This document shows, one piece after another, positions 32,566-39,811 of a DNA stretch of 52,168 bases. The first letter of the stretch is position 1. Each line of letters starts with the position of its first letter. The notes beneath the pieces were generated by a model. That model ran no database searches and was not told the DNA's origin. It saw nothing but the letters and a program-made list of their open reading frames with translations. The DNA is from Nocardioides lacusdianchii (GTDB lineage Bacteria; Actinomycetota; Actinomycetes; Propionibacteriales; Nocardioidaceae): positions 1 through 52,168 of the forward strand of contig NZ_JADHZD010000023.1 of NCBI RefSeq assembly GCF_020102855.1, written 5' to 3'. The position numbers and the translations under genes are program-made.

Positions 32566-33222
32566 TCACCCGGAGTAGGTGACCTCACTGGTCCAGCCGT
32601 CGTCGTCACGCGCGACCGCTGCCCAGATCGCGTCGGCGACCCGGTCGGGGGTGAAGGCACCCTCGCGGGCCAGGGCGCCGCGCACCGTCACCGAGACCGC
32701 ACGGATCCCGTCGGGGGCCAGGGTCTTGTCGAGGCTGTGGACCAGGTTGCGCACGCCGGCCTTCTGCACGCCGAGCGAGGCCGCGCCCTCCCACGGCCGG
32801 TCCGCGGCCATGCTGCCGGTGACGCTGATGCGGGCGCCGGACGACAGGTAGGGCCGTGCCGCCTGCACGACGGTCAACAGCGCTCCGACGCCGAGCGCGA
32901 CGTCCTCGAGCAGCTCGTCGACGGTGAGCTGCAGCGGGTCCTTCTCGCGGAAGGCACTCGGGTTGAAGTGCAGCACGTCGATGCGTCCGGTGTGATCACC
33001 GAAGCGGCGTACGGCGTCGCGTGCGGCCTGCTCGTCGGTGACGTCGGCAACCGTGTGGCCGACCGTCGCACCGCGGGCCTCGAGGTCGGGCACGAGCGCG
33101 TCGATGACCTCCTGGTCCTGACCGAGGAGCGCCACGTCGTAGCCCTCCTCGGCGAACCGGCGGGCCACCGACCCGCTCACGCCCGGACCGGCTCCGACCA
33201 CCACGACCACGGGTCTGCTCAT
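32566..33222 (-). CDS. Atypical SDR-fold protein lacking the catalytic Tyr
   Basis: This 218-residue protein keeps the Rossmann start VVVVVGAGPGVSGSVARRFAEEG and Ser137 (SVTGS). The YxxxK motif reads LGVQK, with Leu150 in place of Tyr and Lys154 retained, and NNAG is replaced by FNPS. It may bind a nicotinamide nucleotide without classical dehydrogenase activity, or use another residue. ATG 33222 is used. It converges with the small membrane protein gene, separated by 4 bp. Confidence 0.82.
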   Translation of the reverse strand: MSRPVVVVVGAGPGVSGSVARRFAEEGYDVALLGQDQEVIDALVPDLEARGATVGHTVADVTDEQAARDAVRRFGDHTGRIDVLHFNPSAFREKDPLQLTVDELLEDVALGVGALLTVVQAARPYLSSGARISVTGSMAADRPWEGAASLGVQKAGVRNLVHSLDKTLAPDGIRAVSVTVRGALAREGAFTPDRVADAIWAAVARDDDGWTSEVTYSG

Positions 33223-33242
33223 GGCACGTTCCTACCGCATCG

Positions 33243-33455
33243 TCACGGCTTGTGGGGGTGCTCCCCCGTGGGGTCGTCCGGGATGGCGTCAGGTCCCTGG
33301 GGGCCCTCGTCGGCCCTGTCGGGATGGGGGTCGGGCTGCCCGGCCACGGAGTCGCCCGAGCTGATCGGCTCCCCGAACTCGGAGGCCGTCTCGGAGACCT
33401 GGCCCTCGTTGCCGTCCTGGTCGGTCTTCGGGTCCTGTCCGTCGGTGTTGTCCAT
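33243..33455 (-). CDS. Small acidic disordered protein
   Basis: This 70-residue protein is composed almost entirely of Asp, Glu, Gly, Pro, Gln and Ser (NTDGQDPKTDQDGNEGQ, PDPHPDRADEGPQGPDAIPD). No hydrophobic core is visible, so it is probably intrinsically disordered. It lies 20 bp upstream of the atypical SDR on the same strand. Similar peptides are frequent in Nocardioides-like genomes; function unknown. Confidence 0.5.
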   Translation of the reverse strand: MDNTDGQDPKTDQDGNEGQVSETASEFGEPISSGDSVAGQPDPHPDRADEGPQGPDAIPDDPTGEHPHKP

Positions 33456-33539
33456 GACCACACACAAGCACCGCGCACCTGACGCGGGCTCACCTGAGCG
33501 GGTGGTGGACGGCCGCGCCGAGGTGGTTAACGTCGACGC

Positions 33540-34529
33540 ATGACGCGTTTCGGGTACACGTTGATGACCGAGCAGAGCGGCCCGCGAGAGCTGGTGTCCT
33601 ACGCCGTCTCCGCCGAGCGGGTCGGCTTCGACTTCGAGGTGATGAGCGACCACTACTCGCCCTGGCTCACCGAGCAGGGGCACGCGCCGTACGCCTGGAC
33701 GGTGCTCGGCGCGGTCGCGCAGGCGACCAGCGACGTCGGACTGATGACGTACGTGACGTGCCCGACCCTGCGCTACCACCCCGCGGTCGTGGCCCAGAAG
33801 GCCGCCACGCTGCAGCTCCTGGCCGAGGGACGCTTCACCCTCGGGCTCGGCAGTGGCGAGAACCTCAACGAGCACGTCGTCGGCGAGGGCTGGCCGGCGA
33901 TCGCCGAGCGGCAGGACATGCTCGCGGAGGCGATCGAGGTGATCCGCGCGCTGCACACCGGCGAGCTCACCGACCACCGGGGCGAGTTCTTCCAGGTGGA
34001 CTCGGCGCGCATCTGGGACGTCCCCGAGCAGGGCGTCGAGATCGGTGTCGCCGTCGCCGGGGACCGCGCCATCGCACGGTTCGCCCCGCTCGCCGACCAC
34101 CTCGTGGCGGTCGAGCCGAAGGCCGAGATCGTCGAGTCGTGGAACGACGTCGAGGGCGCAGCCCGCATCGGCAAGGACGCCCGCGCGATCGGTCAGATCC
34201 CGATCTGCTGGGACCCCGACGAGGACGCTGCCATGGCGCGGGCGCACGAGCAGTTCCGCTGGTTCGCCGGCGGCTGGTCGGTCAACGCCGACCTCCCCAC
34301 GCCTGCGGGCTTCTCCGCCGCGACCACCTTCGTGCGACCCGAGGACGTGGCCGGGTCGATCCCGTGCGGACCCGACCTCGATGCGATCGTCGAGGCCGTG
34401 TCGGCCTACTGGGAGGCGGGCTTCACCGACGTCGCCCTGGTGCAGGTGGGCGACGAGGGGCAGGACCGCTTCCTCGACGAGGCGGCCGGTCCGCTGCTGG
34501 AGAAGCTGCGGGCCGCCGCCCCGTCCTGA
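33540..34529 (+). CDS. F420-dependent LLM-class oxidoreductase
   Basis: This 329-residue TIM-barrel luciferase-like protein (FGYTLMTEQSGPRELVSYAVSAERVGFDFEVMSDHYSPW, LGLGSGENLNEHVVGEGWP) matches the F420 glucose-6-phosphate dehydrogenase-like branch (TIGR03557 type). It likely uses coenzyme F420 rather than FMN; the substrate is unknown. Its 3' end is 16 bp from a convergent LLM protein. Confidence 0.85.
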   Translation: MTRFGYTLMTEQSGPRELVSYAVSAERVGFDFEVMSDHYSPWLTEQGHAPYAWTVLGAVAQATSDVGLMTYVTCPTLRYHPAVVAQKAATLQLLAEGRFTLGLGSGENLNEHVVGEGWPAIAERQDMLAEAIEVIRALHTGELTDHRGEFFQVDSARIWDVPEQGVEIGVAVAGDRAIARFAPLADHLVAVEPKAEIVESWNDVEGAARIGKDARAIGQIPICWDPDEDAAMARAHEQFRWFAGGWSVNADLPTPAGFSAATTFVRPEDVAGSIPCGPDLDAIVEAVSAYWEAGFTDVALVQVGDEGQDRFLDEAAGPLLEKLRAAAPS

Positions 34530-34545
34530 GTGACCGCAGCGGCGC

Positions 34546-35568
34546 TCAGCGCCAGCCGAGGTCCGGCGCGACCTGGGTCAGCACCGTCTCGAGCACGTGG
34601 GCGTTGTAGTCGACGCCGAGCTGGTTGGGCACCGTCAGCAGCAGGGTGTCGGCCGCGGCGATCGCCTCGTCGTCGGCGAGCTCCTTGACCAGGATCTCCG
34701 GCTCGGCGGCGTACGTCTTGCCGAAGACCGCGCGGAGGTTGGCCTCGATCTGGCCGAACTGGTCGGTGCTGGCGCCCTCGCGGCCGAAGTACATCCGGTC
34801 GAGGTCGGTGGTGATCGGCATGATCGAGCGGCTCACCGACACGCGCGGCTCGCCCTCGTGGCCCGCCGCCTTCCACGCATCGCGGTAGACCTCGATCTGC
34901 TTGCGCTGCTGGACGTGGAAGGGCTCTCCGGTCTCGTCCGCCTTCAGCGTCGAGCTCATCAGGTGCATGCCCTTCTCCGCCGCCCAGCGCGCGGTGGCGT
35001 CGGAGGCGGCGCCCCACCAGATGCGATCGCGCAGGCCCGGCGAGTGCGGCTCGATGCGCAGCAGCCCCGGCGGGTTGGGGAACATCGGGCGCGGGTTGGG
35101 CTGGGCGAACCCCTGCCCCTCCAGCACCTGGAGCAGCACCTCGGTGTGGCGGCGCGCCATGTCGGCCTGGTCCTCGCCCTCGGCGGGGGCGTAGCCGAAG
35201 TAGCGCCAACCCTCGATGACCTGCTCCGGTGATCCCCGGCTGATGCCGAGCTGGAGCCGGCCGCCGGAGATGAGGTCGGCCGAGCCGGCGTCCTCGGCCA
35301 TGTAGAGCGGGTTCTCGTAGCGCATGTCGATCACGCCCGTGCCGATCTCGATGCGGCTGGTCCGGGCGCCGACCGCGGCGAGCAGCGGGAAGGGCGAGGC
35401 GAGCTGCCGCGCGAAGTGGTGCACGCGGAAGTAGGCGCCGTCCGCGCCCAGCTCCTCGGCCGCGACCGCGAGGTCGATCGACTGCAGGAGCGTGTCGGAG
35501 GCCGAGCGCACGGCCGACTGCGGCGAGTCGGTCCAGTGGCCGAAGTTCAGGAACCCGATCTTCTTCAT
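34546..35568 (-). CDS. LLM-class flavin-dependent oxidoreductase (luciferase-like)
   Basis: This 340-residue protein opens with KKIGFLNFGHWTDSPQS and contains YFRVHHFARQLASPFPLLAAVGARTSRI and GRLQLGISRGSPEQVIEG, as in bacterial luciferase-like monooxygenases that use FMNH2. The C-terminal third (LTVPNQLGVDYNAHVLET) is typical of the family. ATG 35568 is followed directly by the conserved first strand. It is divergent from the GntR gene across a gap with a 13-bp inverted repeat. Confidence 0.86.
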   Translation of the reverse strand: MKKIGFLNFGHWTDSPQSAVRSASDTLLQSIDLAVAAEELGADGAYFRVHHFARQLASPFPLLAAVGARTSRIEIGTGVIDMRYENPLYMAEDAGSADLISGGRLQLGISRGSPEQVIEGWRYFGYAPAEGEDQADMARRHTEVLLQVLEGQGFAQPNPRPMFPNPPGLLRIEPHSPGLRDRIWWGAASDATARWAAEKGMHLMSSTLKADETGEPFHVQQRKQIEVYRDAWKAAGHEGEPRVSVSRSIMPITTDLDRMYFGREGASTDQFGQIEANLRAVFGKTYAAEPEILVKELADDEAIAAADTLLLTVPNQLGVDYNAHVLETVLTQVAPDLGWR

Positions 35569-35639
35569 GACTGGTTCAACGCTCAACTTCCCTGGTTGTT
35601 CCCGTCGGCGGGGCGGTCGTCCCGGCGTGCGGGGGCCAA

Positions 35640-35698
35640 TAGTCCAGTGACGGATGGCTGTCTCGACGGAGCCTGTACGACCGTTCGTCACTGGACTA
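35640..35698. promoter_or_regulatory. 13-bp inverted repeat, wide spacing
   Basis: TAGTCCAGTGACG (35640-35652) and CGTCACTGGACTA (35686-35698) are perfect inverted copies with a 33-nt spacer. They lie between the LLM oxidoreductase and the GntR gene. They could be paired operator half-sites looped by a dimer, or a long RNA hairpin in a transcript toward the LLM gene. Confidence 0.65.
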
Positions 35699-35703
35699 CC
35701 CCC

Positions 35704-35741
35704 TTGACCTCGAGAGTGACCGATGTGCAATATATTGCATG
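35704..35741 (+). promoter_or_regulatory. Promoter and palindromic operator of the GntR-acdS unit
   Basis: TTGACC (35704-35709) is followed after 18 bp by CAATAT (35728-35733). The perfect palindrome TGCAATATATTGCA (35726-35739) overlaps this -10 region and ends on the A of the GntR start codon. A start site at about 35739-35741 would give a leaderless mRNA. The palindrome fits a GntR (FadR-type) operator for autorepression. Confidence 0.68.
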
Positions 35742-36431
35742 CCCATCCCGGTCGACGCTCCCCCGATCCGCACCGTCCTGCTGCGCGACACCGTCCACGA
35801 CCGGCTGCGCGACCTGATCGTGGAGGGCACCCTCGCGCCCGGCGAGGTGGTGCGCGACACCGATCTGGCCGCGCGCCTCGGCGTGAGTCGTACGCCCGTG
35901 CGCGAGGCGCTGCTGCGCCTGGGCGAGAGCGGCCTGGTCCGCGCCGCCCCCGGACGTTCCACCGTCGTCGCCGAGATCGACCTCGCCGAGGTGCGCGAGG
36001 CGCACGCCGTCGTGGTCGCCATGCACCGCCTCGCCGTCGCCGAGTCGGTCGCCCGGCTCACTGCCGACGACCTCGACCGGATGCGTGCGGCCAACCGTCG
36101 CTTCGCCTCAGCCATCGCCGACAGGGACACCGTCGCCGCGCTCGCCGCGGACGACGACTTCCACCAGGTGGCGGTCGACGTCGCCGGCAACCGTGCACTG
36201 GCCACGGTGCTCGACCAGTTCAGCCCGGTCGTACGCCGCCTCGAGCTCCGCCGCTTCGCCTCCCACGCCGGCACCGAGTCGGTCGGGCTGCACGACCGGC
36301 TGGTCGAGGCGTGCGCGAATGGCGACGCGCAGGCCGCGGCGGACGTGGCCTTCCGCACCTGGCAGAACCTGGCCGACCTGATCCCCGACGCCGACACCCA
36401 CACCGACCCCGCCTCACAGGAGACCCCGTGA
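35739..36431 (+). CDS. GntR-family regulator (FCD domain) of acdS
   Basis: This 230-residue regulator has a winged-helix GntR domain at about 15-80 (DRLRDLIVEGTLAPGEVVRDTDLAARLGVSRTPVREALLRLGESGLV) and a C-terminal FCD effector domain with metal-type ligands (DDDFHQVAVDVAGN, HDRLVEACANGD). It overlaps acdS as GTGA, so it is very likely a dedicated regulator of ACC or D-amino acid use. It may be translated from a leaderless message. Confidence 0.9.
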   Translation: MPIPVDAPPIRTVLLRDTVHDRLRDLIVEGTLAPGEVVRDTDLAARLGVSRTPVREALLRLGESGLVRAAPGRSTVVAEIDLAEVREAHAVVVAMHRLAVAESVARLTADDLDRMRAANRRFASAIADRDTVAALAADDDFHQVAVDVAGNRALATVLDQFSPVVRRLELRRFASHAGTESVGLHDRLVEACANGDAQAAADVAFRTWQNLADLIPDADTHTDPASQETP

Positions 36432-37468
36432 TCCTCGAGCAGTTCCCCCGCCACCCGCTGACCTTCGGCCCCTCGCCGGTCCATCACCTGAGGCGGCTCA
36501 GCGACCACCTCGCCGCCCGCGGCGGCGGCGCGCAGGTGTGGGCCAAGCGCGAGGACGTCAACAGCGGCCTGGCCTTCGGCGGCAACAAGGTCCGCAAGCT
36601 GGAGTACATCGTCCCCGACGTGCTCGCCAGCGGCGCCGACACGCTCGTCTCCATCGGCGGCTTCCAGTCCAACCACACCCGCCAGGTCGCCGCCGTCGCC
36701 GCCCACCTCGGCCTCAAGTGCCGCCTGGTGCAGGAGAAGTGGGTGCCGTGGGACGACCCCACCAACACCCAGGTCGGCAACATACTGCTCAGCCGGATGA
36801 TGGGTGCGGACTCGCGCCTCGACCCGCACGGGTTCGACATCGGCATCCGCGACTCGTGGAAGGACGCGATCCGCAAGGTCGAGGAGTCCGGCGGCACGCC
36901 GTACGCCATCCCGGCGGGCGCGAGCGAGCACCGCCTCGGCGGCCTCGGGTTCGCCAACTGGGCCTTCGAGGTCGCCGAGCAGGAGAAGGCGCTCGGCGTC
37001 ACCTTCGACACGATCGTGGTCTGCACCGTCACCGGCTCGACGCACGCCGGGATGATCGCCGGGTTCGCCGCGCTCGAGGACCTCACCGGCGTACGCCGCC
37101 GGGTGATCGGGATCGACGCGAGCGCCACGCTCGAGAAGACCCGCGACCAGGTCGCCCGGATCGCGCGGCACACCGCGGAGCTGATCGAGCTCGGCCGCGA
37201 CCTGCGCGACGACGAGATCACGGTGCTCGAGGGCTGGGCCGGCGAGCTCTACGGCCTGCCGGTCGACTCGACGATGGAGGCGATGGCCCTCGGCGCGCAG
37301 CTCGAGGCGATGATCACCGACCCGGTCTACGAGGGGAAGTCGCTCGCCGGGCTCATCGACCTCGTCGAGTCGCGTGACATCCCGGCCGACTCGCACGTGC
37401 TCTACGCGCACCTCGGCGGGCAGCCCGCGATCAACGCCTACCACTCCCTCTGGCCGGCGCAGGGCTGA
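36428..37468 (+). CDS. acdS: 1-aminocyclopropane-1-carboxylate (ACC) deaminase
   Basis: This 346-residue PLP enzyme of fold type II has the PLP-Lys54 in AFGGNKVRKLEYI and FQSNHTRQVAAVAAHLGL. Two residues that separate true ACC deaminases from D-cysteine desulfhydrases are present: Tyr301-Glu302 in DPVYEGKSL, and Leu329 in AHLGGQPA, spaced exactly 27 residues apart as in the Pseudomonas enzyme (E295/L322). It cleaves ACC to 2-oxobutyrate and ammonia, lowering plant ethylene, so it hints at a rhizosphere or plant-associated life. It starts at GTG 36428, in the GntR stop, with AGGAGA upstream. Confidence 0.95.
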   Translation: MILEQFPRHPLTFGPSPVHHLRRLSDHLAARGGGAQVWAKREDVNSGLAFGGNKVRKLEYIVPDVLASGADTLVSIGGFQSNHTRQVAAVAAHLGLKCRLVQEKWVPWDDPTNTQVGNILLSRMMGADSRLDPHGFDIGIRDSWKDAIRKVEESGGTPYAIPAGASEHRLGGLGFANWAFEVAEQEKALGVTFDTIVVCTVTGSTHAGMIAGFAALEDLTGVRRRVIGIDASATLEKTRDQVARIARHTAELIELGRDLRDDEITVLEGWAGELYGLPVDSTMEAMALGAQLEAMITDPVYEGKSLAGLIDLVESRDIPADSHVLYAHLGGQPAINAYHSLWPAQG

Positions 37469-37490
37469 AGCACTCGCTAGCGTCGGGCAC

Positions 37491-38360
37491 ATGCCGGAGC
37501 GACCCGTCGACCTGCCCGCCGCCCTGGCCTGGGCCTCGTCCGAGGTCGGGTCCCCGGTCGTCGCCTCCGATCCCCTCGAGGGCGGGCTGACCTCGACGAT
37601 GCTCGCGCTGCAGCACGCGGACGGCAACGAGTCCGTGCTGCGGCTGATGACCAACGAGCCGTGGCGCACGCACGGTGCCGAGCTCACCGCCCGCGAGCGG
37701 GACGCCCAGCTCGCGATGGCGGGCACCCCGGTGCCCGCACCGACCAGCCTGGCCCTCGACGCGGACGGCACCGTGGCGGGCGTCGCCGCGCACCTGATGT
37801 CCCGCCTGCCCGGCTCGGCGACGGGCACCCCCGACGACCGGGCGATCCGCGCGATGGCCGACCTGCTCGCGACCGTCCACGCGCAGCGCCCCCCGCACCC
37901 GTTCCGCACCTTCCAGTCGTGGGCGTGGGAGGCCAAGCGGGTCGTGCCGGACTGGACCCGCCACCCGCGCGCGTGGGAGCGCGCGTTCGAGGTGCTGGCC
38001 GGGCCGGCTCCGGCGTACGAGCCGACGTTCCTCCACCGCGACTTCAGCCACCGCAACCTCCTGTGGTCGGGCGGCGCGATCAGCGGCGTGGTCGACTGGG
38101 TGGAGACCTCGACCGGTCCCGCCTGGCTGGACGCGGCGCACGCCGCCTCGAACCTCGCCGTGGCGCACGACGACGAGCGGGCGCTGGCCTTCCTCGAGGC
38201 GTACGCCGACGCGGCCGGCGGGTGCGGCGACGCCTACTGGCTCGTCATGGATGCCGTCGGCTTCCTGCCGCCGCCCGGGCGGCCCCCGATGTTCGGGCGA
38301 CCCGAGCATCTCGCGCGCCTCGACGCCTGGCTGCTCGAGGTCGTCGCGCAGGTCGGCTGA
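37491..38360 (+). CDS. APH-fold phosphotransferase family protein
   Basis: This 289-residue kinase-like protein has the catalytic loop FLHRDFSHRNLLWSGG (His, Asp, Asn) and the metal-binding Asp in GVVDWVETSTGPAWLD. Family members phosphorylate aminoglycosides, macrolides, homoserine, choline or other small alcohols; nothing here points to resistance. It follows acdS by 22 bp in the same direction, so it may be in the same transcript, but no substrate can be assigned. Confidence 0.82.
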   Translation: MPERPVDLPAALAWASSEVGSPVVASDPLEGGLTSTMLALQHADGNESVLRLMTNEPWRTHGAELTARERDAQLAMAGTPVPAPTSLALDADGTVAGVAAHLMSRLPGSATGTPDDRAIRAMADLLATVHAQRPPHPFRTFQSWAWEAKRVVPDWTRHPRAWERAFEVLAGPAPAYEPTFLHRDFSHRNLLWSGGAISGVVDWVETSTGPAWLDAAHAASNLAVAHDDERALAFLEAYADAAGGCGDAYWLVMDAVGFLPPPGRPPMFGRPEHLARLDAWLLEVVAQVG

Positions 38361-38367
38361 GCGGGCC

Positions 38368-39078
38368 TCAGCCGAGCGCGAGGTCGACCGCGGCGAGCGC
38401 GTGCAGCCGGGTGGTGGCGAAGACGGGTACGTCGACGTCGTCCGCACCGAGCAACAGCTCGATCTCCGTGCAGCCGAGCACAACGCCCTCGGCGCCGGCC
38501 TCCACCAGCCTGCCGACCACCTCGACGTAGGCCGCGCGCGAGGGCTCGCGGACGACACCGTGGACGAGCTCGTCGTAGATCACCCGGTGCACCGTCTCGA
38601 GGTCCTCGCCCGACGGGACGAGCGCCTCGACCCCGTGGGCGGCCAGGCGGTCGCGCACGAAGGACTGCTCCATCGTGAAGCGGGTGCCGAGCAGCGCGAC
38701 CCGGCAGAGCCCGGCCGCGCGCGCGGCGGCAGCGGTCACGTCGACGATGTGCACGAGCGGCATCGTGGTCGCAGCCTCGATGGCGTCGGCGACCTTGTGC
38801 ATCGTGTTGGTGCAGAGCACGAGGCACTCCGCACCCGCCGCCTCGAGCGCCGCCGCCTCGCCCGCGAGCAGGTCCCCGGCAGCGGCCCAGTCCCCCGCGG
38901 CCTGCATCGCCTCGACCTCCGCGAAGTCCACCGACGACATCACGACGCGCGCCGAGTGGTAGCCGCCGAGACGCTCGCGCACCGCCTCGTTGACGATCGC
39001 GTAGTAGAGCGCCGAGCTCTCCCAGCTCATCCCGCCGAGCAGGCCGATCTTCCGCATCGCGTGCGCCATGGCGGCCAT
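38368..39078 (-). CDS. Aspartate/glutamate racemase family protein
   Basis: This 236-residue protein has the two catalytic Cys signatures of the family: VLCTNTMHKV and VLGCTEIELLL, and the N-terminal GLLGGMSWESSALYYAIVN. It probably racemises or isomerises an amino acid (Asp-racemase YgeA-like). The start is placed at ATG 39078, but the conserved strand begins at the in-frame ATG 39057, so the true start may be 21 bp shorter. Its proximity to acdS suggests D-amino acid metabolism; this is inference. Confidence 0.87.
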   Translation of the reverse strand: MAAMAHAMRKIGLLGGMSWESSALYYAIVNEAVRERLGGYHSARVVMSSVDFAEVEAMQAAGDWAAAGDLLAGEAAALEAAGAECLVLCTNTMHKVADAIEAATTMPLVHIVDVTAAAARAAGLCRVALLGTRFTMEQSFVRDRLAAHGVEALVPSGEDLETVHRVIYDELVHGVVREPSRAAYVEVVGRLVEAGAEGVVLGCTEIELLLGADDVDVPVFATTRLHALAAVDLALG

Positions 39079-39122
39079 TGAACACCCGTCCGCTGTCGGC
39101 CCCCGGGTCTAGCGTGGCGCCC

Positions 39123-39722
39123 ATGGCAGCACCGCTGATCACGACCGACGGATTCCGGGTCTTCCCGGCCACCCACGCCCGCTTCGACGACGTCCGCACG
39201 ATGATCGGCCCGAAGAACCCCACCTCCAACGTCTGCTGGTGCCTGAGCCACCGCATCCCGGCCAAGGACAACCGGGAGCTCGCAGGCCAGGCGCGCGCCG
39301 ACTTCGTCGAGGCACTGACCCGCCGGCGCACCAAGCCCGGCGTGCTGGCCTACGACGGCGACGAGGTCGTCGGGTGGGCCGCGGTCGCGCCGCGTGCCGA
39401 CCTGCCGTTCGCCCGCTCCACGAAGATCCCGCACGTCGACGACCTGCCGGCGTGGTCGGTGTGGTGCCTCCGGGTGCGCCCCGGGCACCGCGGCCGCGGC
39501 ATCTCGCACGTGCTGCTCGAGGGTGCGGTGGCCTACGCCGCCCACCAGGGGGCACCGGTCGTCGAGGGCTACCCGGTCGACAACCGTGGCGAGAAGGTCG
39601 ACCTGACGATGGCCTACGTCGGCACCCGCGCGCTCTTCGAGGACGCCGGCTTCACCCTCGCCGCGGAGACCACCGCGACCTCCGGCGGCTTCCCCCGGGT
39701 CGTCGTCCGACGCACCCCCTGA
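39123..39722 (+). CDS. GNAT-family N-acetyltransferase
   Basis: This 199-residue GNAT is recognised by WCLRVRPGHRGRGISHVLLEGAVAYAAHQGA (acetyl-CoA loop) and the end ALFEDAGFTLAA. An N-terminal NVCWCLSHRIPAKDNRE segment is typical of a group of actinobacterial acetyltransferases with a conserved CWC-like stretch. The substrate is unknown. ATG 39123 is used; it is divergent from the racemase gene. Confidence 0.83.
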   Translation: MAAPLITTDGFRVFPATHARFDDVRTMIGPKNPTSNVCWCLSHRIPAKDNRELAGQARADFVEALTRRRTKPGVLAYDGDEVVGWAAVAPRADLPFARSTKIPHVDDLPAWSVWCLRVRPGHRGRGISHVLLEGAVAYAAHQGAPVVEGYPVDNRGEKVDLTMAYVGTRALFEDAGFTLAAETTATSGGFPRVVVRRTP

Positions 39723-39735
39723 ACACGCCGAGGGC

Positions 39736-39754
39736 CGCCGGCTCGCCTCCGGCG
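39736..39754 (+). terminator. Short hairpin after GNAT gene
   Basis: CGCCGG (39736-39741) pairs with CCGGCG (39749-39754) across a 7-nt loop, 14 bp after the GNAT stop. The stem is only 6 bp and lacks a U-tract. Confidence 0.35.
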
Positions 39755-39811
39755 ACCACCGTTGCTACCTTTGTCCAGTAAGTCACTGCATTAATGTCAC
39801 TGGAGGTCGGG

